This document shows, in pieces, positions 16,590 to 24,163 of a stretch of DNA of 28,635 bases. The translations under genes and the position numbers were made by a program. The notes beneath the pieces are model-generated. The model was given only the letters and a program-made list of their open reading frames with translations. It did not search any database and was not told the origin of the DNA. How positions within the stretch are numbered: the first letter of the stretch is position 1; each line of letters starts with the position of its first letter. Source of the DNA: Christensenella sp. UBA1782 (lineage in GTDB: Bacteria > Bacillota > Clostridia > Christensenellales > DTU072); contig DCGI01000020.1 of the NCBI GenBank assembly GCA_002315475.1, positions 1-28,635 of the forward strand, in the 5' to 3' direction.

Positions 16590-16618
16590 AATTAAGAAAA
16601 CTCTGCTATTTTCTAATT
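16590..16618. repeat. Imperfect inverted repeat upstream of the two-component operon promoter
   Basis: AATTAAGAAAA (16590-16600) and TTTTCTAATT (16609-16618) pair with one bulged A around CTCTGCTA, ending seven bases before the -35 box at 16626. It could be an upstream regulator site, or a weak A/T hairpin at the end of sbcC. No T-run follows the second arm, so it is not a convincing terminator. Confidence 0.3.
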
Positions 16619-16625
16619 GTATCCG

Positions 16626-16654
16626 TTGAAAAAAACGGGAAAATGTTGTATACT
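16626..16654 (+). promoter_or_regulatory. Promoter of the two-component/SGNH operon
   Basis: TTGAAA (16626-16631), a 17-base spacer and TATACT (16649-16654) stand 20 bases before the ATG at 16675, with AAGGAGAAG (16661-16669) between. This is an ordinary leadered start, in contrast to the leaderless units in the same window. Confidence 0.75.
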
Positions 16655-16674
16655 AAAGATAAGGAGAAGTAGAA

Positions 16675-17346
16675 ATGAATATTTTATTAGTTGAAGATGA
16701 AAAAAATTTAACGGAAGCACTTACACACATATTAAAAAAAGAGAAGTACTCGGTTGACGTCGCGTACGACGGAGAACAAGGGTTGGAAATGGGCTTATCG
16801 GGACGTTATGACGTAATTTTGTTGGACATCATGATGCCGAAGAAAAACGGATATGAAGTTCTGGAAGCCTTACGAAAAGATAATATTACTACGCCCGTAT
16901 TGATTTTGACGGCGCGTAATCAAACGAGTGAAAAAGTGAAAGGTTTGGATTTGGGTGCCGACGATTATTTGGCGAAGCCTTTTTCCACTGCCGAATTGTT
17001 AGCGAGAATCCGTGCGCTTTTACGCAGAAAGACCGACGTTTTGAACACCAACGAAAAGTCCTTCGGCGATATTACTCTGAACTTGTCTAATTTTGAATTA
17101 TGTTGCGGAGACAAGCATATCGGCGTTTCTTTGAAAGAAAGCGAGATTCTGCAATATTTCTTGGCACGTCCCAATTTTGTAGTAACCAAAGATGAATTGA
17201 TTATTAAACTTTGGGGGTACGATTCCGACGTGGAATACAACAATATCGAAGTATATATTTCCTTCATACGTAAAAAGCTTGCATTTTTGGAGGCAAAAAC
17301 CGGTATATCCACCGTACGAGGGGTAGGATATAAGTTGGAGGAATAA
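16675..17346 (+). CDS. OmpR/PhoB-family response regulator
   Basis: A 223-residue two-component response regulator. The receiver domain (1-118) has the acidic pocket VEDE (Glu7, Asp8), the phosphorylated Asp51 in LLDIMMPKKNG, and the conserved Lys in LAKPF. The C-terminal winged-helix DNA-binding domain (about 130-223) has the family pattern ending TVRGVGYKLEE. It starts with AAGGAGAAG and its stop overlaps the kinase start (TAATG). The receiver should be phosphorylated by the kinase encoded next. The target genes are unknown, and the lipoprotein in the same operon is a candidate. Confidence 0.95.
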   Translation: MNILLVEDEKNLTEALTHILKKEKYSVDVAYDGEQGLEMGLSGRYDVILLDIMMPKKNGYEVLEALRKDNITTPVLILTARNQTSEKVKGLDLGADDYLAKPFSTAELLARIRALLRRKTDVLNTNEKSFGDITLNLSNFELCCGDKHIGVSLKESEILQYFLARPNFVVTKDELIIKLWGYDSDVEYNNIEVYISFIRKKLAFLEAKTGISTVRGVGYKLEE

Positions 17347-18629
17347 TGTTAAAGAAGCTGCTGATTCGTTCTTTGTTGTTACAAATCGGTTCGGTTCTTG
17401 TGGCTCTTTTGTGCGTGTTTGTTTTTTTCGGGGTGTATTCCAAACAAAAAACGGATGAAATCGTCGCCGAAAAAATAAACAAATTGCGTGAAATACCAAT
17501 CGAATCGTTTTTCAATCAAACCATCGAAATCAGTGAAGCCAAAGCTATACAGGACGGTACGGTTATCCTTGTTTCGTATAACGAAGAAGGATACCGTATT
17601 CGCAAACCGAGTATAGACGTTTGTACATACGAACAAGCGGAAAGCATTGTTCGTATTGCGGTTAAAGGGGGAGACGGCATTGTAAAAACGGATGATAAGA
17701 TTTTTGCATATTATTATTCCGATTATAATGCTTCCGAAAAAATCAGCGTCGTTTACGTCAGTGACATAAGCGAAGATTATAACGATTTTAAGGAATCGGT
17801 TATCATGCTTGTTTTGGTCGGTGTTTTTGTGTCGACCGTTGTCGTATTATTTTATTTATTCTTTGCGAGAAAGAACCAAATACCCGTAGAAACCGCTTTC
17901 AAAAAACAAAAATCGTTAATTGCCGACGCTTCGCACGAATTAAAAACGCCGTTGACGATTTTGACCGCGCAAGTGGATGCGTTAAAGAATTCCGAAACAC
18001 CCTTAACGGAGGAACAGAAAGGCTGGGTGGACGCCATCGACAACCAGTTGGACAGAATGACTCGTTTGATAAACGGTATGTTGGAGTTGTCCCGTTTTGA
18101 AGTCATGCACAATACGGCGGCATTTCAAAGGGTGGATTTTTCAAAATTGGCGGAAGGCGTCATGCTCGGCATCGAGGTTTTGGCTTTTGAAAACAACATA
18201 ACGTTAGAAACGAAAATACCGAAAGGCATCTGTATTTACGCCGATCCCGACGGCATGGAAAAAGTCGTTTATGCCCTTTTGGAGAATGCGGTAAAATATA
18301 CGCCGATACGGGAAAAGATTTCCGTAGTGATGTACGTGGAAAAAAGAAAGGTATTTTTACACGTCAAAAATACGGGGGTGGGGGTGCCGTCTTCCGAAAT
18401 CCCGAAATTGTTTGATCGTTTTTATCGGGGAGATCCCGCACATACCTCCTCAAACAACTTCGGTTTGGGGCTTCCCATCGTAAAAAGTATCGTGGAAGCC
18501 AACAAAGGGATTATTGCGGTCAGCAGCAAAGAAAAAGAATATACCGAATTCGTCGTCATCATGAAGGAATCGGAAAACGGTAAAAGGTTGGAAAAGTATG
18601 AAAAGAAAAAGAATTATCGCAAGCATTAG
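17346..18629 (+). CDS. Sensor histidine kinase of the HisKA/PhoR type
   Basis: A 427-residue membrane kinase. Membrane helices lie at about 9-31 and 152-174, enclosing a 120-residue extracellular sensor region without a domain I recognise. The HisKA domain has the phospho-accepting His197 in ADASHELKTPLTIL. The ATPase domain shows the N box LLENAVKYTP (Asn314), the G1 region KNTGVGVP, the F box FDRFYRGD and the G2 box FGLGLPIVK. There is no obvious HAMP domain between helix two and HisKA, only a short linker of about 15 residues. The start is coupled to the regulator (TAATG, GGAGG just before). The lipoprotein gene begins 32 bases before the end of this one. Confidence 0.95.
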   Translation: MLKKLLIRSLLLQIGSVLVALLCVFVFFGVYSKQKTDEIVAEKINKLREIPIESFFNQTIEISEAKAIQDGTVILVSYNEEGYRIRKPSIDVCTYEQAESIVRIAVKGGDGIVKTDDKIFAYYYSDYNASEKISVVYVSDISEDYNDFKESVIMLVLVGVFVSTVVVLFYLFFARKNQIPVETAFKKQKSLIADASHELKTPLTILTAQVDALKNSETPLTEEQKGWVDAIDNQLDRMTRLINGMLELSRFEVMHNTAAFQRVDFSKLAEGVMLGIEVLAFENNITLETKIPKGICIYADPDGMEKVVYALLENAVKYTPIREKISVVMYVEKRKVFLHVKNTGVGVPSSEIPKLFDRFYRGDPAHTSSNNFGLGLPIVKSIVEANKGIIAVSSKEKEYTEFVVIMKESENGKRLEKYEKKKNYRKH

Positions 18630-20412
18630 TATCGTTATTTTGCTGTTAATAGGATGTTTATCCTTGTCGTCTTGCTTGGAAAAAAAGCCGAAGCAGAAGA
18701 CAATTTTGTACTTGGGCGATTCTATTGCGGAGGCGCTTTTAGGCCCCTCTCCGATGACGGAAAGAGACAGTTTCGGGTACTATTCCATCGTCGGACAGAT
18801 TAACGATTATCGGTACATAAACAGAGCGGTTTCCGGTGCGACCATCGGATATTTTTGGGAAGCTCTTTCGGGGACGGAAGAATACGAAGGCGTCGATGCT
18901 TTTGCACGTTCTTATTGGATGGAAAAATCGGATATTATCGTTATTTCGATGCTCGGGAACGACTTGCTCGGAGAAGATATGATGGCGTGGGCGTTTGAAA
19001 CGGCAGAAAACTATTCGGCGGGACAAGAAAAGGTTGCCGAAGAATTACAGAAGAAATTAGACGGAAAATGTACGACGCTTATGAATCGTTGTTTAGACTT
19101 GATTTACGAAAAGAACCCGTCCGTAACCGTCATTTGGCAAACGCTCTATAATCCGTTCTACGAGGATTCTCCGTTGATTTCGGAGGGGGATAAACAAACG
19201 TTTGACTCCTTAAAAGAAGAAGGAAAAATCGATGAGAATATGACTTTCCGGTTTGTTGCCGATAAAATGGTGACCGCTTTGAATCAAGTTGTTTATAAGT
19301 ATAGCGAAGGGCATGAAAATTTTTACGTTTGCGACGTTTTTTCGGCGTACGACGAGGTTTTTCAAAAGAGCGAGAAGGAGGGTATCAAACTTGTGTTTGC
19401 CGACGGAATTCATCCGAGTACGATGGGACACGCTTTGATTGCCGATACTTTACAAAACACTCTTTGTTCTTTGGGACTCGCTTCGCCGGACGATGCCGTA
19501 GCACAGTATAAAACTTTGGTACAGGAAAGAACGGAAAGATTGTTTGGTGATTCTTCCTTAGATATTTGTGAAGTGAAAGAGAAAATCAATCAGGCAAAAA
19601 GCATAAAAGAGGTATCCGAAATATACTTTACGGAAACCGAAAACCAACAAGTAGCCGTCAAGAGTAACGTTACACCGTATGAGAATCCCACACTGTTCGA
19701 AGAAGATAGAACCTATTATATTCATTCGATACGATTGGAAGATACCGAACTGTTTTCCATTGATTTTGCTTCGTTCGATTTAGAAGGAATGGGACTCGGT
19801 GCCCTGGCTCCTTATTTGCAAAAATCTTTTGCAGTAATGAATCCTTATCAAACTTATTTTGAATTTTGGGAAAGCGGAGAAGGAATCATAAAAATAACAC
19901 TTTCCGATGATGCTATACAATTATTAAATGCCGCAAATTCTTTTAAGGTATTACAGTCTATAGACATACCCGAAATGCTGGATACCGAGTTTACAACGGC
20001 TTTACATACGACGTTGAACATGTATTTTACCGAGATGTTTCCGGGATTCGATATAGCGGATTTGGATAAAACTCTCGACTTATTGGAAAGTGTGGGCGTG
20101 CGTTTGGAAGGTCTTGAAAGAGAGAGCGAAGATTACAAAAAACTTTGCGATTCCTTGCGAGAGGACGGAACCATTCCTTCCGACATGGTCTTCCCTAAAG
20201 ATTTTGGCTTATCCGTTCACGGCTATTATACGATGGAAAAAATTACCGGAGAAAAACCTTGTACCGCCGTCTATTTGAAACTTGTCAATACGACGGAAGA
20301 TACGGTACCGATGTTCTGTTTTGCGATAACCGAAGAAAACGATGACATCAGTCAAATGAATTTTAAGGTGGAATTTGCGCACGTTACAATAGAAGCAATC
20401 TTGCAAAAATAA
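18598..20412 (+). CDS. SGNH-hydrolase lipoprotein with large unknown C-terminal region
   Basis: A 604-residue exported protein. The N-terminus (KRKR, then a hydrophobic stretch) carries two possible lipoboxes, LIGC (Cys20) and LSSC (Cys26), so it is a membrane-anchored lipoprotein. Residues about 35-290 are an SGNH/GDSL esterase: block I YLGDSIA (Ser42 nucleophile), block II Gly80, block III MLGNDLLG (Asn121) and block V DGIHPS (Asp269, His272), so all catalytic positions are present. It should remove acyl groups from a cell-surface glycan or lipid. Residues 300-604 have no recognised domain. The start overlaps the kinase gene by 32 bases with only a weak AAAGG before it, so translation may depend on coupling. 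The operon suggests that the two-component system monitors the cell envelope, which is inference. Confidence 0.9.
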   Translation: MKRKRIIASISIVILLLIGCLSLSSCLEKKPKQKTILYLGDSIAEALLGPSPMTERDSFGYYSIVGQINDYRYINRAVSGATIGYFWEALSGTEEYEGVDAFARSYWMEKSDIIVISMLGNDLLGEDMMAWAFETAENYSAGQEKVAEELQKKLDGKCTTLMNRCLDLIYEKNPSVTVIWQTLYNPFYEDSPLISEGDKQTFDSLKEEGKIDENMTFRFVADKMVTALNQVVYKYSEGHENFYVCDVFSAYDEVFQKSEKEGIKLVFADGIHPSTMGHALIADTLQNTLCSLGLASPDDAVAQYKTLVQERTERLFGDSSLDICEVKEKINQAKSIKEVSEIYFTETENQQVAVKSNVTPYENPTLFEEDRTYYIHSIRLEDTELFSIDFASFDLEGMGLGALAPYLQKSFAVMNPYQTYFEFWESGEGIIKITLSDDAIQLLNAANSFKVLQSIDIPEMLDTEFTTALHTTLNMYFTEMFPGFDIADLDKTLDLLESVGVRLEGLERESEDYKKLCDSLREDGTIPSDMVFPKDFGLSVHGYYTMEKITGEKPCTAVYLKLVNTTEDTVPMFCFAITEENDDISQMNFKVEFAHVTIEAILQK

Positions 20413-20435
20413 TTTTCTTAAAAACACATAAAGTG

Positions 20436-20464
20436 TTGACAGAATAACCGTCTTATGTGATAAT
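20436..20464 (+). promoter_or_regulatory. Strong promoter of the 6S RNA gene
   Basis: Consensus TTGACA (20436-20441), a 17-base spacer and GATAAT (20459-20464) preceded by an extended -10 TG (TGTGATAAT). It is the best promoter match in the window and would start transcription at about 20471, exactly where the RNA closing stem begins. Confidence 0.85.
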
Positions 20465-20470
20465 ATAGTT

Positions 20471-20668
20471 GACTGGGATGTTTGTTACGGTAAGACAGTT
20501 TTTTAACCGCAAACATTATATAAGGGATATCGGTAGTCCATTTATGTCCGATGTCATGCCCCCCGACTTCGGTTTGGCTAGGGGAAGGCAGATAGACAAG
20601 GCAGATAACCCACCTGCTTACGCAGCGGGTTCTAAAAATCTTGCCGAACGGCATCCCGGTGACATTTA
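20471..20668 (+). ncRNA. ssrS: 6S RNA
   Basis: 6S RNA mimics an open promoter and binds sigma-A RNA polymerase when growth slows. The predicted transcript of about 195 bases folds as one long interrupted hairpin. The closing stem is ACTGGGATG (20472-20480) with CATCCCGGT (20652-20660). After an asymmetric internal loop a second stem pairs CGGTAAGA (20488-20495) with TCTTGCCG (20639-20646). Then comes a large open central bubble, with a small hairpin CTGC-TTAC-GCAG on its 3' side. An apical arm contains TGCC/GGCA and CCCC/GGGG pairs. The end sequences resemble E. coli 6S (GAGATGTT... and ...CGGCATCTCGG). A T-rich stretch follows the closing stem. There is no open frame in it, and the next gene is on the other strand, which argues against a riboswitch. 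Confidence 0.82.
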
Positions 20669-21415
20669 TTTTTGTTCTTTTATCCATCGGTACATACACA
20701 AGAAACCGCACAAAAGGGATATTCCGCAAAAGACGGAATACCATATTTTCATTACGCCGAAAAAGGCATAAAAAGCAAAAAACAAAGCACCGCCCCCATA
20801 GTATTTCATACGGTCGGGTGAAAAGGCGTCGCGGAAAACCTCTTTGGGATTTGGCTTTCTTTTGGGAGGAACGGGGAGCGGTTTCGGCAACGCATTATGT
20901 TTTGTCAAATATTTTTTCAACCGAGAAGGGGACAAAAATATAATAGGAACGGGAAAGGATTTAGAGAGAACGACAACGTTTCTGGAGGGCATTCTGCCGA
21001 GAACGACGATTTTTTCAACGTCTTTTTCCCGTATGGAACGGTAAAAACGGGCAAGGTCGTCGCAAGAGGTCGGAGAAAATTTGTAATTCAAAAACAGACA
21101 TATCCGTTCTTCTTTTTGCAAAAGTATATAGTTTGTATCCTCTTCGAGGATATATCGGGAAGGAATCGTCGACAGCAATAAGTCTTTTTGTTCGGTAGGC
21201 GATAGGATAGACAAAGTATCTTCCATACTTTTGGTATCTATTTTCCCTTTTCTTTTCCGATGGGAATAAAGCAGTAAAAAAGCCGAACGCAGAAAAACCG
21301 TTCCTAAAAAAGCAACAAAAAAAGAAACGGCAAAGTTTTTCGTGAAGGCATATAATAAAAGGGACAGAAAAGAAAAAAGAATACCGTAGAGGATAATTTT
21401 ATCGAAAACTTTCAC
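20666..21415 (-). CDS. Membrane protein of unknown function
   Basis: A 249-residue protein I do not recognise. Two membrane helices (about 7-24 and 28-50) are followed by a basic stretch (HRKRKGK), a soluble cytoplasmic-type region of about 130 residues (60-195), a Pro/Lys-rich linker, and two more helices (about 208-225 and 228-243). The soluble region alternates strands and helices (YILLQKEERICLFLNYKF, VEKIVVLGR, VVVLSKSFPVPIIFLS). This pattern recalls nuclease-like alpha/beta folds, but no catalytic set is clear. The start is GTG at 21415. No ATG exists in frame upstream and no Shine-Dalgarno is seen. A GATAAT lies nine bases before it (21430-21425). The gene faces the 6S RNA gene, and its stop codon touches the RNA 3' end. 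Confidence 0.75.
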   Translation of the reverse strand: MKVFDKIILYGILFSFLSLLLYAFTKNFAVSFFVAFLGTVFLRSAFLLLYSHRKRKGKIDTKSMEDTLSILSPTEQKDLLLSTIPSRYILEEDTNYILLQKEERICLFLNYKFSPTSCDDLARFYRSIREKDVEKIVVLGRMPSRNVVVLSKSFPVPIIFLSPSRLKKYLTKHNALPKPLPVPPKRKPNPKEVFRDAFSPDRMKYYGGGALFFAFYAFFGVMKIWYSVFCGISLLCGFLCMYRWIKEQK

Positions 21416-21450
21416 GTATAGATAATTATCCCAAAATAAGAGAAATAAAC

Positions 21451-21479
21451 TTGTTATTTTTTTGAAAACATACTATAAT
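21451..21479 (+). promoter_or_regulatory. Promoter of the nadD operon, leaderless geometry
   Basis: TTGTTA (21451-21456), a 17-base spacer and TATAAT (21474-21479) are followed by six bases (ATATCC) and the ATG at 21486. There is no ribosome-binding site between the -10 box and the start codon. Confidence 0.72.
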
Positions 21480-21485
21480 ATATCC

Positions 21486-22595
21486 ATGAAAACGATATTC
21501 TTCGGCGGTTCGTTCGATCCTTTTCACAGCGAACACCTTGCTTTGATCGAAAACGCAAAAAAGGAAACGGGTGCCGATCGCGTGGTGGTTTTTCCGAGCT
21601 TTGCTCCTCCGCATAAGAATCGATCGGTTACGCCGTACGAAATTCGTAAAGAAATGGTGAAACTTGCCACGAAAGATTTAGATTACGTCGTTATCGACGA
21701 TATCGAAAAAGAAAGGGGTTGTGTAAACTATTCTTTTGAAGTGATTCCTCTTTTGCAAAAAAAGTATCCGTCCGATGTGTGTTATTTTTTAATCGGCGGC
21801 GACAGTATGGTGCATTTTTTCGAGTGGAAAAAACCCGAAATCCTTGCAAAACAGATTACTCTGGCAGTTATGGCAAGGGGAAATGTAAGCGGTTTGGAAG
21901 AAGCGATAGACAGAGCCGAAAAAGAATACGGTGCAAAAATCCTTCTGTTGCAAAGTCAAGGAAAAACGGTTTCCAGCTCGGTGATACGAGCAAAAGCCGA
22001 TTTGGGTATGGACATTGAGGAGGTCGCTCCTGCCGTAAAAGACTGTATAGAAAGAAACGAGTTATACCGAGACCATGCCGATTTGGTGCGTACCTTGCGG
22101 GAAGATATGCCGGAAAGAACCTTTCGTCATGTGTGCAGAACGGTGGTGTATGCGCTTTCTTTGAATACAAAAGTCAATTTGCCTTATGAAAAAGTGTTTT
22201 TGGCAGCTTTGCTTCACGATTGTGCCAAGCATATAGCAACGGAACGGGAAGGGGTTGTTCCGGCGGTCGTGCATCAATATACGGGAGCCGAGCGAGCCCA
22301 AGAGATATACGGTATCGAAGACGAAGATGTTTTGGAAGCCATACGGTACCATACGACGGGAAAACCCGATATGACGCCTTTGCAAAAATTGATTTTCTGC
22401 GCCGACGTTTTAGAGGACGGAAGGGACTTTTCGGGCGTAGAAACCTTACGGGAAGCAATGGAAGACGATTTCGAAAAAGGGTTTGTCACCTGCCTTCTCA
22501 GCGGTTATAAAAAGTTAACGGAAGATAAAAAGCCGTTTGATACCTTGACAAAAGAATGTGTTTCATATTACACTGATAAATATACGGAGGAATAA
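21486..22595 (+). CDS. nadD: Nicotinate-nucleotide adenylyltransferase fused to YqeK HD phosphohydrolase
   Basis: A 369-residue two-domain enzyme. Residues 1 to about 190 are NadD, which joins ATP to nicotinate mononucleotide in NAD synthesis: GGSFDPFHSEH (7-17) is the nucleotidyl-transferase motif and SSSVIRAK the second ATP site. Residues about 200-369 are a YqeK-type HD domain, a family that hydrolyses diadenosine tetraphosphate, with RHVCRTV, LLHDCAKH (His244, Asp245), RYHTTG and FCADVLEDGRDF. In most Bacillota these are separate adjacent genes. Residue 16 is Glu where the HxGH motif normally has Gly. An upstream in-frame ATG at 21462 lies before the -10 box and would add a non-family octapeptide, so the ATG at 21486 is chosen. 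The gene is followed three bases later by rsfS. Confidence 0.93.
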   Translation: MKTIFFGGSFDPFHSEHLALIENAKKETGADRVVVFPSFAPPHKNRSVTPYEIRKEMVKLATKDLDYVVIDDIEKERGCVNYSFEVIPLLQKKYPSDVCYFLIGGDSMVHFFEWKKPEILAKQITLAVMARGNVSGLEEAIDRAEKEYGAKILLLQSQGKTVSSSVIRAKADLGMDIEEVAPAVKDCIERNELYRDHADLVRTLREDMPERTFRHVCRTVVYALSLNTKVNLPYEKVFLAALLHDCAKHIATEREGVVPAVVHQYTGAERAQEIYGIEDEDVLEAIRYHTTGKPDMTPLQKLIFCADVLEDGRDFSGVETLREAMEDDFEKGFVTCLLSGYKKLTEDKKPFDTLTKECVSYYTDKYTEE

Positions 22596-22598
22596 AAA

Positions 22599-22925
22599 AT
22601 GACGTCGTTAGAATTCAAAGATAAAATCGTATCCTTGCTCTCGGATAAAAAAGTGGAAAAAACGGAAGAAATCAACGTTGCGGAAAAATCAAGTATTACC
22701 GATTGGTTCGTCATCGTAACCGTTCGGAATGCTTTGCAGGTTCGCATGATTGCCGACTTTTTGGAAGAAAAAGGAAAGGAAGAAGGTTTTACGGCTTATC
22801 ATAGGGACGGGGAAAACGGAAGCGGTTGGATCGTTATGGACTACGGTAACGTAATCGTACACATTTTTACGTTCGACCAAAAAGAAAAATTTTCGTTGGA
22901 TAAACTGTGGGGAGACAAAAAATAA
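22599..22925 (+). CDS. rsfS: Ribosomal silencing factor RsfS
   Basis: A 108-residue protein of the RsfS/Iojap family, which binds ribosomal protein uL14 on the large subunit and blocks joining of the subunits when nutrients are short. Family pattern: DKKVEKTEEINVAEKSSITDWFVIVT, then HRDGENGSGWIVMDYGNVIVHIF, ending DKLWGDKK. Length is normal. It follows nadD-yqeK as in most Bacillota. The ribosome-binding site GGAGG (22586-22590) lies within the last codons of nadD-yqeK, so both are translated from one message. Confidence 0.95.
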   Translation: MTSLEFKDKIVSLLSDKKVEKTEEINVAEKSSITDWFVIVTVRNALQVRMIADFLEEKGKEEGFTAYHRDGENGSGWIVMDYGNVIVHIFTFDQKEKFSLDKLWGDKK

Positions 22926-22944
22926 ACGGTCGTATGAGGTCAAA

Positions 22945-24114
22945 ATGATAGAATTATTATCTCGTTGGTTTGTTAAAGACAGAAAGAATTATTCGGACAA
23001 TATCGTTCGTGAAAAATATGCATTTCTGACGGGAACGGTGGGAATTGTTTTGAATTTATTGATTTGCGTGGGCAAAATTTTAGCCGGCGTGCTTTCGGGC
23101 GCTATTTCGGTTATTGCGGACGGTGTCAACAACCTTTCCGATGCGGGAAGTTCGGTAATCACCATTTTAGGATTCAAAATCGCCAATAAACCCATTGATA
23201 AAAAACATCCGTTCGGTCATGGCAGAATGGAATATATCGCCGCCATGGTGGTTTCTGTCATTATCGTCGTGGTGGGCGGAGAATTGATTATTTCGTCGGT
23301 GGAAAAAATAATTACGCCCGAATCGGTCAGTATTTCTTTGCTTACCATAATCATTTTAGCGGTTTCGGTAGGTGTAAAGCTTTATATGTTTGCCTACAAT
23401 TACGTTTGGGGTAAAAAACTGAACGCCGCCGCCATGAAAGCTACGGCATACGACAGCATCAGTGATGCGGTTTCCACTTCGGTGGTTTTAATTTGTTCCG
23501 TCATAACCTATTTCTATCCGCAAGTCGTTTTAGATAGCTATGCAGGATGTTTGGTGGCGATCTTTATCATCTTTACGGGTGGAAAATCCTTTATTGAGAT
23601 TCTCGGCGATTTATTGGGAAAAGTGCCCGAAAAAGAATTTGTCGACGATATTGAAAAATTCGTGTTGCAAGACACCATCGTTTGCGGGATTCACGATTTG
23701 GTCGTACACGATTACGGTCCCGGTCGAATCATGCTTTCTCTCCATGCCGAAGTTCCCGCCGAGATGGATATTATGGAAGTGCATGATCATATTGATAATA
23801 TCGAACAAGGCTTGTCGAAGCAATTCAAATGCCATGCGACCATTCACATGGATCCCGTTTTCCGTTCCGACGACAAAGTGGAAGGATTGCGTAAAATGGT
23901 CGTATCCATCGCCAAAGAAATCAACGAACACTTTACCGTTCACGATTTTCGAATGAATTCCGGTTCTACTCACACCAATTTGATTTTTGACGTCGTGGCA
24001 CCGTATGAATGTAAACTGAACGAAGAACAAATAAAAGAAGAAATAGAAAAGAAAGTAAAAGAAATAGACGGCAGTTACAATACCGTTATTCAAATTGACA
24101 GACCGTATGTATAA
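22945..24114 (+). CDS. Cation diffusion facilitator, probable Mn2+ exporter
   Basis: A 389-residue CDF transporter with six membrane helices (about 30-215) and a cytoplasmic dimerisation domain (about 220-389, longer than in short CDF proteins). Such proteins exchange a divalent metal for protons and export it from the cell. The transport-site residues are Asn62 and Asp66 in VNNLSDAGSS (helix 2) and Asp170 and Asp174 in AYDSISDAVS (helix 5). The N-D-D-D arrangement is the one described for the manganese exporter MntE of Streptococcus pneumoniae, whereas Zn2+ exporters have His in this set. KKHPFGHGRMEY is the conserved loop after helix 2. GAGGT (22936-22940) precedes the ATG, 19 bases after rsfS, so it probably belongs to the same operon. 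Confidence 0.92.
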   Translation: MIELLSRWFVKDRKNYSDNIVREKYAFLTGTVGIVLNLLICVGKILAGVLSGAISVIADGVNNLSDAGSSVITILGFKIANKPIDKKHPFGHGRMEYIAAMVVSVIIVVVGGELIISSVEKIITPESVSISLLTIIILAVSVGVKLYMFAYNYVWGKKLNAAAMKATAYDSISDAVSTSVVLICSVITYFYPQVVLDSYAGCLVAIFIIFTGGKSFIEILGDLLGKVPEKEFVDDIEKFVLQDTIVCGIHDLVVHDYGPGRIMLSLHAEVPAEMDIMEVHDHIDNIEQGLSKQFKCHATIHMDPVFRSDDKVEGLRKMVVSIAKEINEHFTVHDFRMNSGSTHTNLIFDVVAPYECKLNEEQIKEEIEKKVKEIDGSYNTVIQIDRPYV

Positions 24115-24131
24115 ACGAAAGAACATGACAA

Positions 24132-24162
24132 AAAAGCCTCGAACCGAACGTTCGAGGCTTTT
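24132..24162. terminator. Bidirectional intrinsic terminator
   Basis: AAAAGCCTCGAAC (24132-24144) and GTTCGAGGCTTTT (24150-24162) are perfect 13-base arms around CGAAC. The A-run and T-run flanks let it act on both strands, serving the CDF gene (+) and the AEC gene (-), whose stop codon is one base away. Confidence 0.92.
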
Positions 24163-24163
24163 C

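Noticed and set aside
20469..20943. Forward open frames of about 100 codons across the 6S RNA and into the region opposite the membrane protein gene.
   Set aside because: They have no ribosome-binding sites and their composition is that of antisense and structured RNA. The RNA fold and the minus-strand gene explain the sequence.
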